From contig NC_068366.1 of the NCBI RefSeq assembly GCF_020536995.1, positions 73,069,536-73,133,535 of the forward strand: a stretch of 64,000 nt of DNA. The letters run 5' to 3'. The DNA comes from Dreissena polymorpha. Taxonomy: Eukaryota > Mollusca > Bivalvia > Myida > Dreissenidae. The notes under the pieces were generated by a model. It had not been told where the DNA came from. It did no database searches and saw only the letters and a list, made by a program, of their open reading frames with translations. Of the stretch, positions 21,294 to 31,400 are shown one piece after another. The translations under genes and the position numbers were made by a program. Every line of letters starts with the position of its first letter. Within the stretch, counting starts at the first letter, position 1.

Positions 21294-24200
21294 GTAAGTA
21301 CGGTCTCAGTATGTAAATAAACAGGCAGTCATACAGTTATCAAATACTTGTTCAACAGACCATTGTCTGCTAACATAGTTATAAACATTATTTTTAAGTC
21401 GCGTAAATAGGTATACCAACATAACATTATATAACATAATATAGTCAGTTTACAAACAAAATATAGTCAGTTTAGAATAAAATTAAACACAATTGTTGGA
21501 AACACTTAGGTTCTATCGAGGCGGTCATTAAATTATCTAAACAGTAGTATTTAGGATCATATTTCTTTTTACAAAAACTTCTTTGATAAATATTCATTCA
21601 TTAGAAAAAACTGATTTGTCACCTGCAGCTAATGACTAAATATATGTATGGGAAAATATAAAGTATGCGTTTGATATATTGATATATCATACGTGTCTTA
21701 AGCCAATGCAACAAGGACATATACACATATAAAATGGTATTCGTCTTGTGCATCATTGTCATCACAGCATATGCACTAATGTTCATTTCGTGGAATGTTA
21801 TTCTTAGCATATGTACCAATTTGGATTTTCCAAGTGTGTGCAGACACTCCTAATCCTGAATAATACAAGCTCATACTTCGCGAAAGTAAGTGTAGAGGTT
21901 TTAAAAACTTTACACATATCTCGCGCAGAACTGTTATTCATTTTAACATACCACACTTGCCTTAATTGCCACGAAGCATATATTTGAACTAAATTGTATT
22001 TGATTAAAGAAACGTTTGGATTTTCAAATATCTAGCCAAATCCATAATTATGTAATATTTTCTAGATATTTAAGACCCAATTTGTGTAACCTTTATCACA
22101 ATCGTTTAAAGCTTTTTATAAACATTGTGAATTATGCTTTTTGTCTTACAATTTTTAAACAATATTAAAGAATACAAAAAACTGTTTACATACTAATGGT
22201 ATTTTCATAATCCTTTATTAACAGCAACACTACATGTATACATTTTATACTGTAGCAATCGTTTTCAAAATTTAAAATTTTGCGTGCAATATTATCTGGA
22301 TTTATGGACTCCAGCGTAGATTGCATGAATATCTATGAAAACCTGCAAAACTGTTGTTATGTTTTTTGATAAAGGCAATATAATAACATATATTTATGTA
22401 AATATAATGATATTAAGCACGAGGTAGTAAATACGTCTACTTATCACAATGTGACATTGTTCCCGAACGGCAATTTTGTTAACGAAATACTAGTAACATT
22501 ATATCAAAAGGCATGCGCTAACATGGCTGATGTGTAATACTTTGATAAGATTTAACCGTCATTAAACCTCTAACAAATCTATATTGACGTACACTCCAGC
22601 GTTCTCTATACAATTATCGCACAGCTGAGCGGCCTGGCGCTGTTGATTACGGGTCTCTGGTTGCTGAGACTGAGCGGCCTGATGGACTCGGATGTCAAGT
22701 TCCTCTTAGCATCGATCAGTGACGACAGATCTCAGTTCGGCTACTTCCTGTTCGCGATCACTATTCTCTTCATCGTTGCCGGCGGCATCCTCTTGTTCGT
22801 GTCGGTGTTTGGAGCGGTCAGCGCGTGGAAGAAGATCAAACCCTGCCTGATTATTGTGAGTTAATATCTGGCGATTCGTAATACTAAGTGATGAGTAAAA
22901 CTCGAGCGCAGTGACCTCTTGGTCTTTCATTATAGTATGTTATAACCCTATGGCTCGAACTAGCGGGGACTAACAAGAAAAGTTAATCCCTGATCACTTA
23001 GTCAACACATAACGTATTTTATTATTCAATCGTGTTTATTGACCAATAAATGAAATTCATAGTGCTGTATAAATTCTTTGTTGTAACTTACATGGTTGTA
23101 TGCGCTGCGGTTGACTTTTGTTCTGTTACATTTACATTGACCTTAAATATTATTTCAGTACTTGGTTGTCACCATTTGCGTCATCGTAGTACAAGGTGTC
23201 ATTGTTGGAATGCTAATCAAATCAAGAGTTACGGTATGTGTTTTTTTTTCATTGTGTGTGTTGTTTATTGCGAAATAAACTGACCGATAGCATTTCCATT
23301 TTGTATGGGATAAACTTTTAAGTATAATATTGTATACGATGGTGATCAATGATGAAAAGTGTAAATTATTGTAATGATCTTAAGGTTCGCTCTTTGTTTC
23401 CATTAGCATTTCCAATCTGGCAGAGTGGTCGCTTTTCGTTTTTTGTATTTTAAACTGTACACTACTTATTGACCTATTTAATAAGGATGTTCAATATCAG
23501 ACATCATTCAAATCGCTTGGCAGCATATATTTCTTTATGAGTTTTTTGCGAATATCATTGGATGCAACGAAAATGAAAAAAAGCTCAAATTAAAAGCCAA
23601 AACAAAATCTATCGGATCTCTGCTTAGTCGAAACAAACAACTTTATGCATTTTTATTATATTTATTTGATAACTCTTCATGTGCTTCGATTTTTATACGC
23701 CCGTCTATGACGGGACGTATTATGGTATACCCCGCGTCCGTCTGTCCGTCCGTCTGTCCGTCCGTCTGTCCGTCCGTCTGTCCGTCCGTCCGTCCGTCCG
23801 TCCGTCTGTTAATGTCGTACGCTACGTCAAATATCCTTTGACAGATTTTCTTCAAATTTTAACACAATCTTAATATTGATAAACCCTGATCCCCTTTCGT
23901 TTTTGACGGAATTCTGAATTGTCGTTCCAGAGTTATGGGACTTTGTTCGTCAAAATTTCGTGATTTCATTGAATGTCCTACTGTAGCTCAAATATCCTTC
24001 GATGGATTTTTTTCAAATTTCAACACAATCTTAATATTGATAAACCCTGATCCCCTTTCGTTTTTGACGGAATTCTGAATTGTCGTTCCAGAGTTATGGG
24101 ACTTTGTTCGTCAAAATTTCGTGATTTCATTGAATGTCCTACTGTAGCTATATAAAAATGTTAAAGTTGTTATAACTTTGGTATGCTTGGACCTAGAGTC

Positions 24201-27200
24201 TTGAAACTTGACATGAAGGTTGGCCAGAACTAGTAAGTAACCACTGGACATTTCAAGGTCATTCATTTGAAGGTCAAGGTCACTGTGACCTTGAATGTAA
24301 AAATGTTAAAGTTGTTATAACTTTGGTATGCTTGGACCTAGAGTCTTGAAACTTGACATGAAGGTTGGCCAGAACTAGTAAGTAACCCCTGGACATTTCA
24401 AGGTCATTCATTTGAAGGTCAAGGTCACTGTGACCTTGAATGTAAAAATGTTAAAGTTCTTATTTCATGTTATAACTTTGGTATGCTTGTACCTAGAGTC
24501 TTCAAACTTGAAATAAAGATTGGCCAGTACTAGAAGATGACCACTGGTCATTTCAATGTCATTCATTTGAAGGTCAAGGTCACTGTGACCTTAAATGTTA
24601 AAATGTTAAAATTGTTTATAACTTTGGTATGCTTGGACATAGAGTCTTCAAACTTGACATGAAGGTTTGCAAGCACACTTAGATGACCACTGGTCATTTC
24701 AAGGTCATTCATTCTAAGGTCAAGGTCACTGTGACCTTAAATGTTATTGTTGTTCATGTATCCTACCGTAGCTCAAATATCCCCCGATGGATTTTTTATA
24801 CGCCCGTCTATGACGGGACGTATTATGGTATACCCCGCGTCCGTCTGTCCGTCCGTCCGTCCGTCCGTCCGTCTGTTAATGTCGTACGCTACGTCAAATA
24901 TCCTTTGACAGATTTTCTTCAAATTTTAACACAATCTTAATATTGATAAACCCTGATCCCCTTTCGTTTTTGACGGAATTCTGAATTGTCGTTCCAGAGT
25001 TATGGGACTTTGTTCGTCAAAATTTCGTGATTTCCATGCTCATGTACTTATAAAATAAACCATGTATTCAAATACAAATAAACTGAAGTAAAAAAATGAT
25101 TCAAAGGGTTATTTATTACCTTACTACTTCATTGGCGAACGACGGGCGTATCATGCGCTCATGGCGCAGCTTTTATTTTTATCGAGTGCTATTCTTTGTT
25201 TTCCGTTAAATGCAACAAATACATATATGCGTGTTTACAAATGCGCAACATAATTAGTTTTTTCATTACCTGTTATATTATTTCATTCACAAATCGCATA
25301 AAGTAATTTAATTAAAAGCTCTCTAACTCGCTGAATGCACGAACTTGTTTAGTTTAATATTAGCTTAATTCACTCTTTGTGAACGGGGCTTAATGTATGT
25401 GAATAAAATGTCGTCTTAGATAAACCTCTGCCTGAATTAGATTATCGCTAGGAAGAGACTTCCAAAAAAACACACCATAAAAGCAGAAAGTCTCGTCCCT
25501 GATCAGCCTGAGTTGACTGCGGTTTTAAATTGCCAAGTCGTTCGATATCCTATTTGTCAAGATATGCTTGCCTTCAGAGTGGCGAGTGGTTGGAAGGGGC
25601 GCTCAAGACGAAGTTGCAATCTTACACCGGACCGACTGCAACCGACAGCACCTCCGTCGGCTTCAACAAGATGTTTCTCAAGGTTAAACTTGAAAAACGC
25701 GACTTTTTTGCCATTAATAACGTGTGCGCAATATTGTTAAATACATTCACGTGTTTACATTGTGTACATGATTTTCGAAAAATGTAAGCGTGTGGTGTTT
25801 TTACAGTAAATGGTCATGAAAATACAAAGTAATAATACGTTAAATTGCAACAATACATACATAAACTAATAAATATTGCTTTACTGTTTTAACAATTATC
25901 GATGGTATATATATGTATGTATTAAATATGTGTATTAACGTCAAATTGTGATGAAGCTCGCTATTTTCAACAATTTATCAAATATACTGTATTGTACATA
26001 TATTACGTCTAAATATGAAGAATTGTTGTAATAGTAACACTTTCTACTTTACAAAAGTAACACAATTCTATTCCATGAGACACATACTTATGATACTTGG
26101 ATACACAGCAGTATTTACATGTTTGAGAGTCGTAGAATAATACTTGATAGTACTAGTAATATAATTGCTGGTGTGTATTTATCCATCTTCAAGTTAGCAT
26201 TACCAAAAACATACATTATAGCTCACGCATACAGCAAAAGCATAAGCATCAGCCATTGCTTGCGGAAAATATGTATTAATAGATCTGCACATTAACTATA
26301 ACAGGTACAGTGTTGTGGTGTCTCCTCATATGCAGATATGGCTGCCATCGCAGCGTGGTCAACAAAGCCAGCGTAAGAACATTTATTACGATTTTTATTA
26401 TTTTATAATAAATGTACCGAAGGCTTTAGTAGCGCATGCTATGAAATTACAAGTGTTTAATATTTTAATCTTTTTCATATCACATTTAACAGAGATCCTA
26501 CTTTCATCTTATTTGTTGTTTGTTTGTGTGTTGTTGTTTTTTTTTTGGGGGGGGGGGGCGTCTGAAAGTTGTTGACTGATTAACCACGTTTCAAGTTGAC
26601 GACGTCATTTCGTCACAAACTCGGCAGGCGTTTTTCTGTTGAAATAATAATAATAGCAAACAAAACGCACGAAATTTTATTTGTAATGGCTTTTTCAATA
26701 AACACGATTTATGGTACATTTGTTTTTCTCTTCTCCATCGCCGATACACATGATGTCTAGAGGCAAGGATGCAACACGGGGTCTCTGTATAGCCTTCACC
26801 TGCCCGTACAGTTTCACCCACAAACACGCAAGTTACTGTAATAAATCAGCCGCGTTCTGTGATAATTGGGTGTTATGGGTGTTCGTTAAGTGGCATCTCA
26901 GATTAGCCAGATTACACTTTACGCCTTAACTTGATTCTCGTTAGAAGAGAAATCGTTCAAACGTAAATTCTATAAAAGCCCAAAGTGTATTCGCTAATTA
27001 GCCTGGGCTCAGTTGGGATCACACTTTACGCTCATGCATTAAGCCCTCGATCATGCTTTACGCTCATGCATTAAGCCCTCGATCACACTTTACGCTCATG
27101 CATTAAGCCCTCGATCACACTTTACGCTCATGCATTAAGCCCTCGATCACACTTTACGCTCATGCATTAAGCCCTCTGTCACCACAACGAGACTCAAATA

Positions 27201-30200
27201 TCCATATAATGAACCGTTTAAATTTTTGAAATGTTAACAGTTCTACCAAGGTACCAGCCTCGTGCTGCAAGGGTGCTGATGACACTTCCTCCCAGTCTAG
27301 CACGACGCACGTGACATGCACTGACACTCCACAGGACTTCTATGCCACGGTTTGTTTTCTTGCTCGTTGATTTCCTTTATCCTCCAACAGTTAATTAATA
27401 ATGATATTGATCCTATTCCAATCCAGAAAAAAAGAAAGAGCAATAACTTTTTGAATATGTACCGAAGAAATATTATGCCGCAATCTGTTACAGATGTCAT
27501 ATAATAAAACATAATATTTAGTGTAACTATGCCAATGAGTATGCAATGAAGTCCGTTTATCATCTGATGTGAATGACACAGATGATCCACGATGCGAACA
27601 AATACGACTGTGACGTGTGTGTCGCAAATATGGTTTTCTTGTGTATAGGAAATAAGTTCATGATAAATTTGTAGAAATCAGGAAACATCTTTCTCTTAAT
27701 AAATTCATTTTTGTTTGTTTCAGGGCTGTTTCGAAAAGATTGATACTATTATAGACTCGATCAGTCTGATTTCTAAAATTGTCTCCGGCATCAGCTTTAT
27801 TTGTCACGTGCGTATTTTAATTGCATACATATTATATATTAATTGTATCATTTTGACTTTCAACACTATATTGTTGTTGTTTTGTTCTTTTTGCTACTTA
27901 CAACACTTTATTTAAGTATATAATGTTCTATTAAGTTAATATTTTACGGATTATGTCGTAATTCAGGTCACTCTGAACACAGGTGTTGGGCATTTTTTAT
28001 CATATTGACAAGAAAAAAAATCTGATATAATTTATATTTATTATATATATTATATCAGATTTTTTTCTGATATAATATATATATTTATTATATTATTTTT
28101 TTCAGATTTTTCTTTTCTTGTCAATATGATAAAAAATGTTGTTTTATGACAAATTGATAGTGCTAAAGTTACTTGGCCACGCGCCCAACACCTGTGACTC
28201 TGAATGTAATCGAATTGTCAACAATATGAAATGCGTGAATTTTTCAATTACACACGATATTCTGAGTTTAATTTGTTAACATTGATTACCGCATGTGATG
28301 CATTTTTAAAAATAAACTAGAATGATCATGGTCTTGATGCATATTTTCTACAATTGACTTGACTGAACAAGTAACACAATTTTATTAAAAACTTAACAAC
28401 TAACAAAAAGAGGCCATATCTATTCAATAGAAATTTCTCTCTCGCGTGAAAACGACCGCATAACTTCCTTTTCCCGTTTGCAAATGTATTGTCTGGGTGA
28501 TATGAGCCTCGGTATTGGGCGAACTGGGCTAAATGTGCGTTAAGAGGCGTCGCCGCTAAGTCTGGACAGTCCGCAAATGTCAAGCAGGGACGAAACTGTA
28601 TGGATTATTTTCGTTTGAAAGAATGCTTTTCTACGCATTAATCTAGTTGGGGCGGAAGTATCGTATCTGATATGTCTTTTTGGACCGCTCAATGACCACA
28701 CTTTACGCAAGTGCATTAGCCGAGTTTTCCCAGAACGAGGCTGATATACTTCCGCTTTGCAGGTGCTCGCCATAGTGCTGTCATGCCTTACAATGGACAG
28801 GGTTACAAACCGTATTCAACACTTGTAAGTACTCGTTTTATGGTTATCTTGCGTAGCATGCGTACTAGCCGAAAGGTTTATAAAAATAGTATAATCATTT
28901 TACAAACGTAGAAGTATACAAGCATCAGAAGTGATTCTAGACTCGGCATTTTTATAATTTTAACGCGTGTTTGTTTTGACGTAAACGTGTTAAATCATTC
29001 AGCATTTCAATATTACATTCTTTCTCATAAAGAATAAGAGTAATATATTTCTTTGAATGTACATCCATCTGCTTGAATATGCAACCATGTATTTCTTCAC
29101 TAAGAAAATCTTTTAAACATAAGTTGTGTTGCATCTTTAGTTATATTATTCAAAAGGTAAATCAGAAGCCTGAATTCAATAAATATAATTTTTTAATTTT
29201 TCACTTAATATTATCTTTATGAAAATAATGGTCTATTTTATTTCACATGTCGTTCCAACTTATTGTCAGTATTTGCAACACTAGCCTGTTATTTCTGCTC
29301 ATGTTCTAAACGTAACTCAATGTAAACACAATATTTCTCTAAACCTCACAGACCGGCGTCTAAGAATCTGCCCCCAGTTATCCGGAAAAAATAGAGGTAA
29401 ATAGATGCTATAATGCTAGGTACCGTAAAGCCAAACTAATTTTCATCGCTTTCTAATTATTGAAGGATGTGAACAACACAAGCCCCGTCATGAACAAACG
29501 AGTCTCATGTCATATGCGATCAGTCTGTACATGTGCTGCACTGTCTGCTATAAAGTCACGCAAAGTTCCGTGGTCTCATTAACAGACAGGTAGCTCCTGA
29601 CTGACTCTGACCGAATGCACAGGCTGGTCTGGAACTACCGTGGCCGTATATGGCATTATATCCATTTCCGCATGACGCGGGTAATATAGTATGAAAAGTG
29701 GTTGTATGAACTAAATGGTTGTTATCAGTGTATTATACGTAACAAGGTACTCTAAAATTATTATTTATTCTCTTCGTTCGAGTGTTTGTTTCTGTCAGAA
29801 AACAAACAAAACAAACAGCAATGCTTGAGTTTAGAATCACTTTATCTTGTAATCTGAAATTAAAACAAACGCAAACTCTGCTGAAGTATTGTAACATACA
29901 TGTAATATGTCGGTAATTAGTTTAATGCATATTTGCACACGTGTGCTCTGTTATTGGCTAAGTGTGAGGTAAGAGTATCCATCACTCGGTTTTAAACTTC
30001 TAATGCTTTCTATTGACCCTTCCGCAGCGGCGTCCCAGTTTTATTAACTGATTTATGGCTGATTTTTGTGTTGTATATATGGTCCTGTATTGTAAAGCAA
30101 CATATTCAATTGCCTTCAATGAATATCTAACATTATTTATTTCCTGAAAATGCTTCTGTAGTTTCATATTTCCTTTAATGAATCTAATAGGGACAAATCT

Positions 30201-31089
30201 ATATATCATATCGAATTCCTTCTTTTTCAGACCACCAACCGCCAAACCCCCATCGTATATTGGAATGTAAGTTTGCATTCATATAATATCATTAATAATT
30301 GCACTAGATGTTTAGTTACATGTCATCATTTTCCTACAAAACCAATTCATCTTATTAAGGGAAAGAAAACATAAACATGATTACGGGGTAAGGCTTTTAG
30401 TCAAATTCAACTACAAATCATGCAAATATGTCCAACAATAGCGAAGTTGTATTATTAATTTATTATCCATAGATTGAAAATCAGTTTTACAAAATAAGAG
30501 GAAGCAAAATCAAAGAGTTAAGATTATTTGAGCCGCGTCATGCGAAAAAAAGGACTAATGCCATACAAACAGACAGCGTGGCTCCTGCCGAGCAAGCGTG
30601 TTCGTGCAGTCTGACAGGAGCTACATCTTTCGCTATAAACCCACGTACTGTTTCGTGGTTTCTTTATCGGACTGGGTAGCTCCTCACCAGAATTCGCAAA
30701 TGGACAGGCTAGTCTGGAGCTACGATGGTCCCTTATGAAATAAGATCCATCTTTGCATGACGTCGCTTATTTGTATATCTAATATTTTAAACTTATGTTA
30801 ATTTGTCAGTGAATACATTTCATGTTGATTCTTTGCAGCGATGCTGTCTTGAAGAACAAAGCAAAGATATAAATGTGTAATGAAACATGTCAGAAACGAT
30901 CTTTGTTTCATTTGACAGTGTATTTAAGAGCTTACCTCAAATGCATGTTAACTGTGATAATATTGTATGTGCTATCATGGATCAGACAATTTTTATCTGC
31001 ACACGTGTGTTGTCATTTTCAGTGATGCGGTTGTGAAAAACAAATATTTAAACGCTGCTCAACGTAGCGCGAGTGGAAAGGTCTTCTAA
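21223..31089 (+). CDS. Tetraspanin, complete multi-exon gene with alternative 3' ends
   Basis: Tetraspanins are four-pass membrane scaffold proteins that organise receptors and adhesion molecules at the plasma membrane or endosomes. Nine exons chain in phase: 21234-21293, 22625-22855, 23159-23233, 25578-25682, 26305-26372, 27241-27349, 27724-27807, 28763-28824 and 29352-29394, giving about 278 residues. TM1 spans exons 1-2 (LFLLAINFLLF joined to LSGLALLITG). TM2 is in exon 2 and TM3 in exon 3. The large loop has the family signature: CCG in exon 5, PASCC in exon 6, VTC, then GC in exon 7, which makes six cysteines. TM4 spans exons 7-8. The tail can instead be coded by exons 30231-30266 plus 30839-30872 or 31023-31089, all phase-compatible. 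The start ATG follows a 5'-UTR acceptor. Family is certain; the subfamily is not assigned. Confidence 0.9.
22625..22855 (+). CDS. Tetraspanin exon: end of TM1, small loop, TM2
   Basis: Seventy-seven codons, phase 0 at both ends. They code LSGLALLITGLWLLRLSG, a short extracellular loop, then TM2 (FGYFLFAITILFIVAGGILL) and a cytosolic KKIKPC turn where the family usually has a palmitoylated Cys. Confidence 0.92.
23159..23233 (+). CDS. Tetraspanin exon: TM3
   Basis: Twenty-five codons between TTATTTCAG and ACG|GTATGTG. YLVVTICVIVVQGVIVGMLI is the third membrane segment. Phase 0 at both ends. Confidence 0.88.
23693..25172 (+). mobile_element. Composite bivalve repeat with (CCGT)n tract, in tetraspanin intron 3
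   Basis: A head ATACGCCCGTCTATGACGGG, then ACGTATTATGGTATACC and a CCGTCCGTCTGT microsatellite, appears at 23695 and again, with its downstream block, at 24799. Between them lie four units of about 146 bp with ATAACTTTGGTATGCTTGG and AAGGTCACTGTGACCTT (24153-24745). The closing end is ACGACGGGCGTATCATGCGC at about 25138. The arrangement suggests one copy inserted in, or duplicated within, another. No coding capacity; frames through the microsatellite are spurious. Confidence 0.75.
25383..25527. mobile_element. Degraded foldback MITE (AGATTAGCCTG family)
   Basis: GGGGCTTAATGTATGTGAAT ... AAAGCAGAAAGTCTCGTCCC and TGATCAGCCTGAGTTGACTG match, with many changes, the intact copy at 57960-58180. 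It ends about 50 bp before tetraspanin exon 4. Confidence 0.6.
25578..25682 (+). CDS. Tetraspanin exon: start of large extracellular loop
   Basis: Thirty-five codons after acceptor TTGCCTTCAG: SGEWLEGALKTKLQSYTGPT and then a stretch ending NKMFLK. The donor is AAG|GTTAAAC, phase 0 at both ends. Confidence 0.85.
26305..26372 (+). CDS. Tetraspanin exon: CCG motif
   Basis: It codes VQCCGVSSYADMAAIAAWST and ends in phase 2 at CCAGC|GTAAGA. CCG is the hallmark of the tetraspanin large loop. Confidence 0.92.
26373..26930. other. Tetraspanin intron 5, first part
   Basis: Contains a G run at about 26546-26558 and no recognisable exon. Short frames on both strands lack splice support. Confidence 0.45.
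26938..27180. mobile_element. Foldback MITE whose end has become a minisatellite
   Basis: CGCTAATTAGCCTGGGCTCAG and the terminal words TTTACGCTCATGCATTAAGC belong to the AGATTAGCCTG family. The terminal 32 bp are repeated five times at 27014-27176. Confidence 0.7.
27014..27176 (+). repeat. 32-bp tandem repeat, five copies
   Basis: The unit is CGATCACACTTTACGCTCAT followed by GCATTAAGCCCT. The second copy has CATG in place of CACA; the rest are almost identical. It lies 65 bp before exon 6. Confidence 0.92.
27241..27349 (+). CDS. Tetraspanin exon: PASCC motif
   Basis: Enters in phase 2 after TGTTAACAG and leaves in phase 0 at ACG|GTTTGT. It codes STKVPASCCKGADDTSSQSS, then a stretch with VTCTDTPQDFYAT. 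This gives the second Cys pair and a fifth loop cysteine. Confidence 0.92.
27724..27807 (+). CDS. Tetraspanin exon: GC motif and start of TM4
   Basis: Twenty-eight codons after TTGTTTCAG: GCFEKIDTIIDSISLISKIV, then SGISFICH. GC supplies the sixth loop cysteine. Phase 0 at both ends. Confidence 0.92.
27970..28204. mobile_element. hAT-like MITE, 219 bp, with 8-bp target-site duplication
   Basis: The element is 27978-28196 with perfect ends CACAGGTGTTGGGC and GCCCAACACCTGTG, flanked by ACTCTGAA at 27970-27977 and 28197-28204. The interior is an AT-rich hairpin (TTTTTTATCATATTGACAAG and its complement). Located in tetraspanin intron 7. Confidence 0.9.
28490..28748. mobile_element. Degraded foldback MITE just upstream of tetraspanin exon 8
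   Basis: Words of the AGATTAGCCTG family (CAGTCCGCAAATGTCAAGCA, GGGACGAAACTGT, CACACTTTACGCAAGTGCAT, TTTCCCAGAACGAGGC) are present with many changes. The match ends about 14 bp before the exon 8 start. Confidence 0.65.
28763..28824 (+). CDS. Tetraspanin exon: TM4 and juxtamembrane tail
   Basis: It codes VLAIVLSCLTMDRVTNRIQH and ends in phase 2 at ACTT|GTAAGT. Every downstream candidate exon starts with the single base that completes a Leu codon. Confidence 0.88.
29352..29394 (+). CDS. Tetraspanin alternative tail exon 1 (short tail, stop)
   Basis: After AAACCTCACAG it continues in phase as LPASKNLPPVIRKK and a stop at 29392-29394. GAG|GTAAAT lies directly behind the stop, so the exon may also be an internal exon with a stop. 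Confidence 0.65.
29500..29690. mobile_element. Short repeat of the GGTCTGGAACTACCGTGG family
   Basis: GTAGCTCCTGACTGACTCTG, GCACAGGCTGGTCTGGAACT and TTCCGCATGACGCGGG recur at 30530-30770 and 45745-45880. No coding capacity. Confidence 0.65.
30231..30266 (+). CDS. Tetraspanin alternative tail exon 2 (PPxY-bearing)
   Basis: Thirty-six bases between TCTTTTTCAG and GGAAT|GTAAGT code LPPTAKPPSYIG, phase 2 at both ends. PPSY fits the PPxY consensus bound by WW domains, for example NEDD4-type ligases. It is followed by either 30839-30872 or 31023-31089. Confidence 0.7.
30530..30770. mobile_element. Second copy of the GGTCTGGAACTACC family, doubled
   Basis: GTGGCTCCTGCCGAGCAAGC and GTGCAGTCTGACAGGAGCTA are followed by a further GGGTAGCTCCTCACCAGAAT and CAGGCTAGTCTGGAGCTACG. 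This looks like two partial copies in tandem. Confidence 0.6.
30839..30872 (+). CDS. Tetraspanin alternative last exon a
   Basis: After TTCTTTGCAG it continues in phase as IDAVLKNKAKI and a stop. Its first ten codons resemble those of the next candidate, so the two are probably duplicated exons. Confidence 0.65.
31023..31089 (+). CDS. Tetraspanin alternative last exon b
   Basis: After GTCATTTTCAG it continues in phase as IDAVVKNKYLNAAQRSASGK, then VF and a stop. The C-terminus ends in hydrophobic Phe, which could suit a PDZ domain (inference). An AATAAA signal follows at 31395-31400. Confidence 0.65.
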
Positions 31090-31394
31090 AATAAAACCAG
31101 GCAGAAAACTAGCGATACCTACCGATATATTGATAGACATTATTTTACATGGGATCCAACAGTTTTCTATTTATATAAGAATGAACCACTGAACATGCAC
31201 TTTGAACATTATATGGTACGAAAGAAGTTTACGTTTCTTCTTCGTCTCTCCAAACCAATGGGATTTGTAATTTTACATGTTACATCGTATGTTAGTATCT
31301 ACCAAGTTTTTTTTCAAATCCTGACATTTTTGCAAAACCTGGCTGTGCCCTGGCGGTTACTTGTTTCCGTTATATGTGTCCTGTAAAAGCTTTA

Positions 31395-31400
31395 AATAAA
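31395..31400 (+). terminator. Candidate polyadenylation signal of the tetraspanin gene
   Basis: AATAAA about 306 bp after the last candidate stop codon. No closer canonical signal was seen. Confidence 0.4.

Noticed and set aside
22706-22930. Minus-strand open frame opposite tetraspanin exon 2
   Set aside because: Shadow of the conserved plus-strand exon.
23643-23873. Thr/Asp-rich frames on both strands
   Set aside because: Translation of the CCGT microsatellite.
27014-27176. CRISPR-like 32-bp repeats
   Set aside because: No spacers; the unit is the end of a MITE.
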